64,000 bases of DNA, from NCBI RefSeq assembly GCF_900119365.1, contig NZ_FPJO01000005.1, forward strand, positions 62,001 through 126,000, read 5' to 3'. The DNA is from Streptomyces atratus. Its GTDB lineage: Bacteria > Actinomycetota > Actinomycetes > Streptomycetales > Streptomycetaceae. The position numbers were made by a program, and so were the translations under genes. Shown piece by piece: positions 62,092-64,000 of this stretch. Position 1 is the stretch's first letter. Each line of letters starts with the position of its first letter. The notes beneath the pieces were generated by a model. That model was not told where the DNA came from and did not search any database. It worked only from the letters and a program-made list of their open reading frames with translations.

Positions 62092-62420
62092 GATGCCGGC
62101 CACGAGGACCCTGGTGCCTCGCTGGGCGCCGGGATCTTCGGTACGCCGCTGATGGTGACGAGCGCCGAGAACAACGGCATCGTCCGGCTGACCCGGGTGC
62201 GCAGCCGGTTCGTCACGGCGGGTGCAGGGGTGCTGCTGATCGTGTGCGGTCTGATCACACCGCTCACCCGGCTGCTCGCCGCCATTCCGGAGCCGGTGGT
62301 CGGCGCCGCGGGGCTGATCATCTACGCGGTGATCGCGACGATGGGGTTCGGCATGCTCAGCCGCGAGAACCTCGGCCACGGCACCAACGGCATCGTGGTC
62401 GCACTCGCGCTCTGTGTCGG
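62092..62420 (+). pseudogene. Internal fragment of an NCS2 (xanthine/uracil) permease gene
   Basis: The frame reads GAGIFGTPLMVTSAENNGIV, then LTRVRSRFVTAGAGVLL, IPEPVVGAAGLIIYAVIAT and FGMLSRENLGH. These match consecutive helices of nucleobase:cation symporters (the SAENNGxxxLTRVxSR block is diagnostic). The first half of the protein and its C terminus are absent and no start codon fits, so this is about a quarter of a ~450-residue gene. Confidence 0.6.
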
Positions 62421-62475
62421 GCATCCACCCCCTGCACCCCTCATTGAAACTTCACACACCGCGTACGATGACGGG

Positions 62476-62898
62476 ATGACCGGGTTGAGCGAAGGGACGC
62501 GCCGACGAACACAGGGCACCTGCGCGTCGGCCGTGTCCGGCTGGCTGTTCGTGCTCTTCGCCATGGTCTCGTGCTGCTCGATCACGGCCCCGGCCGCGCA
62601 CGCCTCCGGCGACCGGCCGGCGACCGTCGCCCGGACCATCACGCCCACGCACCAGGCGCTCGCACGGATCGTGGTGGCCGACTCCCCCGAGGACCGGGGC
62701 ACGGGCAGCTCCTGCCACGGACCCTCCGAGCACTCGACCCCGGTCGTGCTGCCGGGCCAGAGCGCACCCGCGGCCCTTCCCGGCACGACCGTCACCGCTC
62801 CTGTCGCCCCGCTGACCGGCGCGGCCGCGATCCGCGGCCCGTCCAACGACGCCGTGCGGGAAGTCGACCATCTCCGTCTGCAGGTTCAACGGATCTAG
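62476..62898 (+). CDS. Small exported or membrane-anchored protein, function unknown
   Basis: A 140-residue protein with one hydrophobic N-terminal segment (~18-38, VSGWLFVLFAMVSCCSITAP) and a Pro/Thr/Ala-rich extracytoplasmic part. A Cys-His pair (SSCHGPSEHS) could bind metal. A -10-like TACGAT ends six bases before the ATG, so the transcript may be leaderless; TTGAAA upstream is only 14 bases from it. A stem-loop and the DUF3105/DUF305 genes follow. Confidence 0.65.
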   Translation: MTGLSEGTRRRTQGTCASAVSGWLFVLFAMVSCCSITAPAAHASGDRPATVARTITPTHQALARIVVADSPEDRGTGSSCHGPSEHSTPVVLPGQSAPAALPGTTVTAPVAPLTGAAAIRGPSNDAVREVDHLRLQVQRI

Positions 62899-62908
62899 AG
62901 GCAGGCCC

Positions 62909-62935
62909 CCGTTCCCCGGGACACCCGGGGAACGG
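62909..62935. terminator. Stem-loop after the small exported protein gene
   Basis: CCGTTCCCCGGG and CCCGGGGAACGG form a perfect 12-bp stem with a three-base loop, 10 bases after the stop codon and about 50 bases before the DUF3105 start. There is no T-run, so it may attenuate rather than end transcription. Confidence 0.65.
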
Positions 62936-62985
62936 CCTCCGCATGCCCTCAACTCCCTCACTTCCGTTGAACCGAAGGACTCTTC

Positions 62986-63636
62986 ATGGCATCCGCCAAG
63001 CAGCAGAACACCTCTGCCTCCGCACGCCGCACCAAGCTGGAGGAGGCCCGCCGCAAGGAGCGGGCCCGCGAGCGGCGCAGCCGCATCATCACCATCACCG
63101 TCTCCGTCGCCGTGGTCGCGGCGCTCGTCGCGGGCGGGGGCTATCTGATGTCCGCCGCCGACGACAAGGAGAAGGCCGAGGTCGAGGCCAAGTCCTCGCC
63201 GGTGAAGGGCGAGCGGACCTGGGACAAGCTCGCCCAGAACCATGTCGAGAAGAAGGTCGGCTACCCGATGAACCCGCCGGTCGGCGGCGATCACAACCCG
63301 ATCTGGATGAACTGCAACGCCGACGTCTACACCAAGGCGATACCGAAGGAGAATGCCGTCCACTCCCTGGAGCACGGCGCGGTCTGGGTCACGTACACGA
63401 GCAAGGCGAAGCCGGCCGACATCGAGAAGCTCCGTGAACGGGTCGAGTCGACGCCCTACTCGCTGATGAGCCCGGTCGAGGACCAGGCCGCCCCGCTCAT
63501 GCTCAGCGCCTGGGGCAAGCAGGTGACGGTGACCGGCGCCGCCGACGCGCGCGTCGGGCAGTTCTTCACCAAGTACGTGCAGGGACCGCAGACCCCGGAG
63601 CCCGGCGCGGCCTGCACGGGTGGGGTCGCCCAGTGA
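62986..63636 (+). CDS. DUF3105 membrane-anchored protein
   Basis: A 216-residue protein: a very basic N terminus (~10-33), one transmembrane helix (~35-55) and an extracytoplasmic DUF3105 domain. The domain has PPVGGDHNPIWMNCNADVY and the hallmark AVHSLEHGAVWVTY; conserved His/Cys residues suggest metal binding. GAAGGA precedes the ATG. The gene is coupled by GTGA to a DUF305 gene, a pairing common in actinobacteria and tentatively linked to copper handling. Confidence 0.9.
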   Translation: MASAKQQNTSASARRTKLEEARRKERARERRSRIITITVSVAVVAALVAGGGYLMSAADDKEKAEVEAKSSPVKGERTWDKLAQNHVEKKVGYPMNPPVGGDHNPIWMNCNADVYTKAIPKENAVHSLEHGAVWVTYTSKAKPADIEKLRERVESTPYSLMSPVEDQAAPLMLSAWGKQVTVTGAADARVGQFFTKYVQGPQTPEPGAACTGGVAQ

Positions 63637-64000
63637 CGTCCGCGGCCCGCTCCTCGCGTCCGATGATGCTGGCCGGCGGTGTGGTGCTGCTGCTGGCGCT
63701 GGGCCTGGTCGTGCTCATGCTCGTACGGCCGTCCTCGTCCGCGGGCTCCGCGTCCGCCGGGGGTTCCGCCGCCGCCTCGGCGGCCCCCTCGGACACTTCG
63801 GTCGATGCCGGGTTCGCCCGTGACATGTCGATCCACCATCAGCAGGCGGTCGAGATGTCGTTCATCGTCCGGGACCGCACGTCCGACGAGGCGGTGCGCC
63901 GGCTCGCGTACGACATCATCAACACGCAGGCCAACCAGCGCGGCATGATGCTCGGCTGGCTGGAGATGTGGGGCCGGGCGAAGTCCTCCTCCGCTCCTCC
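63633..64000 (+). CDS. DUF305 protein, 3' end cut off by the window
   Basis: About 122 residues are visible. A basic start at a GTG overlapping the DUF3105 stop precedes one transmembrane helix (~11-31), a Ser/Ala-rich spacer and the first half of a DUF305 four-helix domain (FARDMSIHHQQAVEMSFIV, NQRGMMLGWLEMWG). The HHxxA and Met-rich motifs are typical of the family and fit copper binding outside the membrane. The reading frame is still open at base 64000. Confidence 0.9.
   Translation, partial: MTSAARSSRPMMLAGGVVLLLALGLVVLMLVRPSSSAGSASAGGSAAASAAPSDTSVDAGFARDMSIHHQQAVEMSFIVRDRTSDEAVRRLAYDIINTQANQRGMMLGWLEMWGRAKSSSAP

Noticed and set aside
1..64000. tRNA, rRNA, CRISPR arrays, complete insertion sequences and phage attachment sites
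   Set aside because: Looked for by eye on both strands; nothing convincing seen apart from the MITE-like element.

Overview
The window is a high-GC actinobacterial chromosome segment, almost certainly Streptomyces. The evidence is the extreme third-position GC, many GTG starts, four-base ATGA/GTGA gene overlaps, rare TTA codons, a conservon (cvnA-D plus a CYP157-type P450), a WhiJ/AbaA-like XRE/DUF397/ATPase cassette and a streptomycete-type mce operon. I saw no rRNA, tRNA, CRISPR array or complete insertion sequence.

Layout. 0-9.3 kb: the end of a SNF2 helicase; a secreted copper/sugar-oxidation group (small laccase, ThuA-PQQ dehydrogenase fusion, cupredoxin-Ig-DUF1080 protein); then a split LigD-type NHEJ polymerase and ligase, transcribed divergently, with a frameshifted small membrane protein behind the polymerase. 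9.3-22.8 kb: one long minus-strand mce lipid-import operon (ATPase, two YrbE permeases, six Mce proteins, four Mce-associated proteins, a lytic transglycosylase), interrupted near its end by a 200-bp MITE-like element. 23.3-26.6 kb: three secreted Cys-rich proteins of unknown function. 26.6-29.4 kb: a gene-poor stretch, a PucR/CdaR-type regulator and small genes; TTA codons in this neighbourhood suggest bldA control. 29.4-37.4 kb: a P450, an ATP-grasp enzyme, an EmrB-type exporter, a YchJ protein, a SAM methyltransferase and the XRE/DUF397/ATPase cassette with a perfect palindrome in its divergent promoter region.

37.5-47.8 kb holds the most intriguing block: five tightly overlapping genes (WGR-DUF4132, MoxR AAA ATPase, DUF5682, VWA, SWIM zinc finger). 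This is the same set as the uncharacterised E. coli yehI-yehL-yehM-yehP-yehQ cluster, so it looks like a portable chaperone or effector system of unknown purpose. 47.8-54 kb: a GH4 glycosidase and the conservon, whose P450 lacks the ExxR arginine. 54.3-58.9 kb: an IclR regulator; a short threonyl-tRNA synthetase preceded by a leader peptide with three consecutive Thr codons and a strong hairpin (a candidate ribosome-mediated attenuator); a MarR/FUSC-exporter pair with tandem palindromes at its promoter. 59-64 kb: a glyoxalase-fold protein, a divergent lyase-superfamily enzyme, an acetyltransferase, two transporter remnants, and a DUF3105/DUF305 membrane pair cut by the window edge.

Functional names rest on motif reading and family knowledge, not database searches. 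Starts were chosen by ribosome binding sites, overlaps or leaderless promoter spacing.
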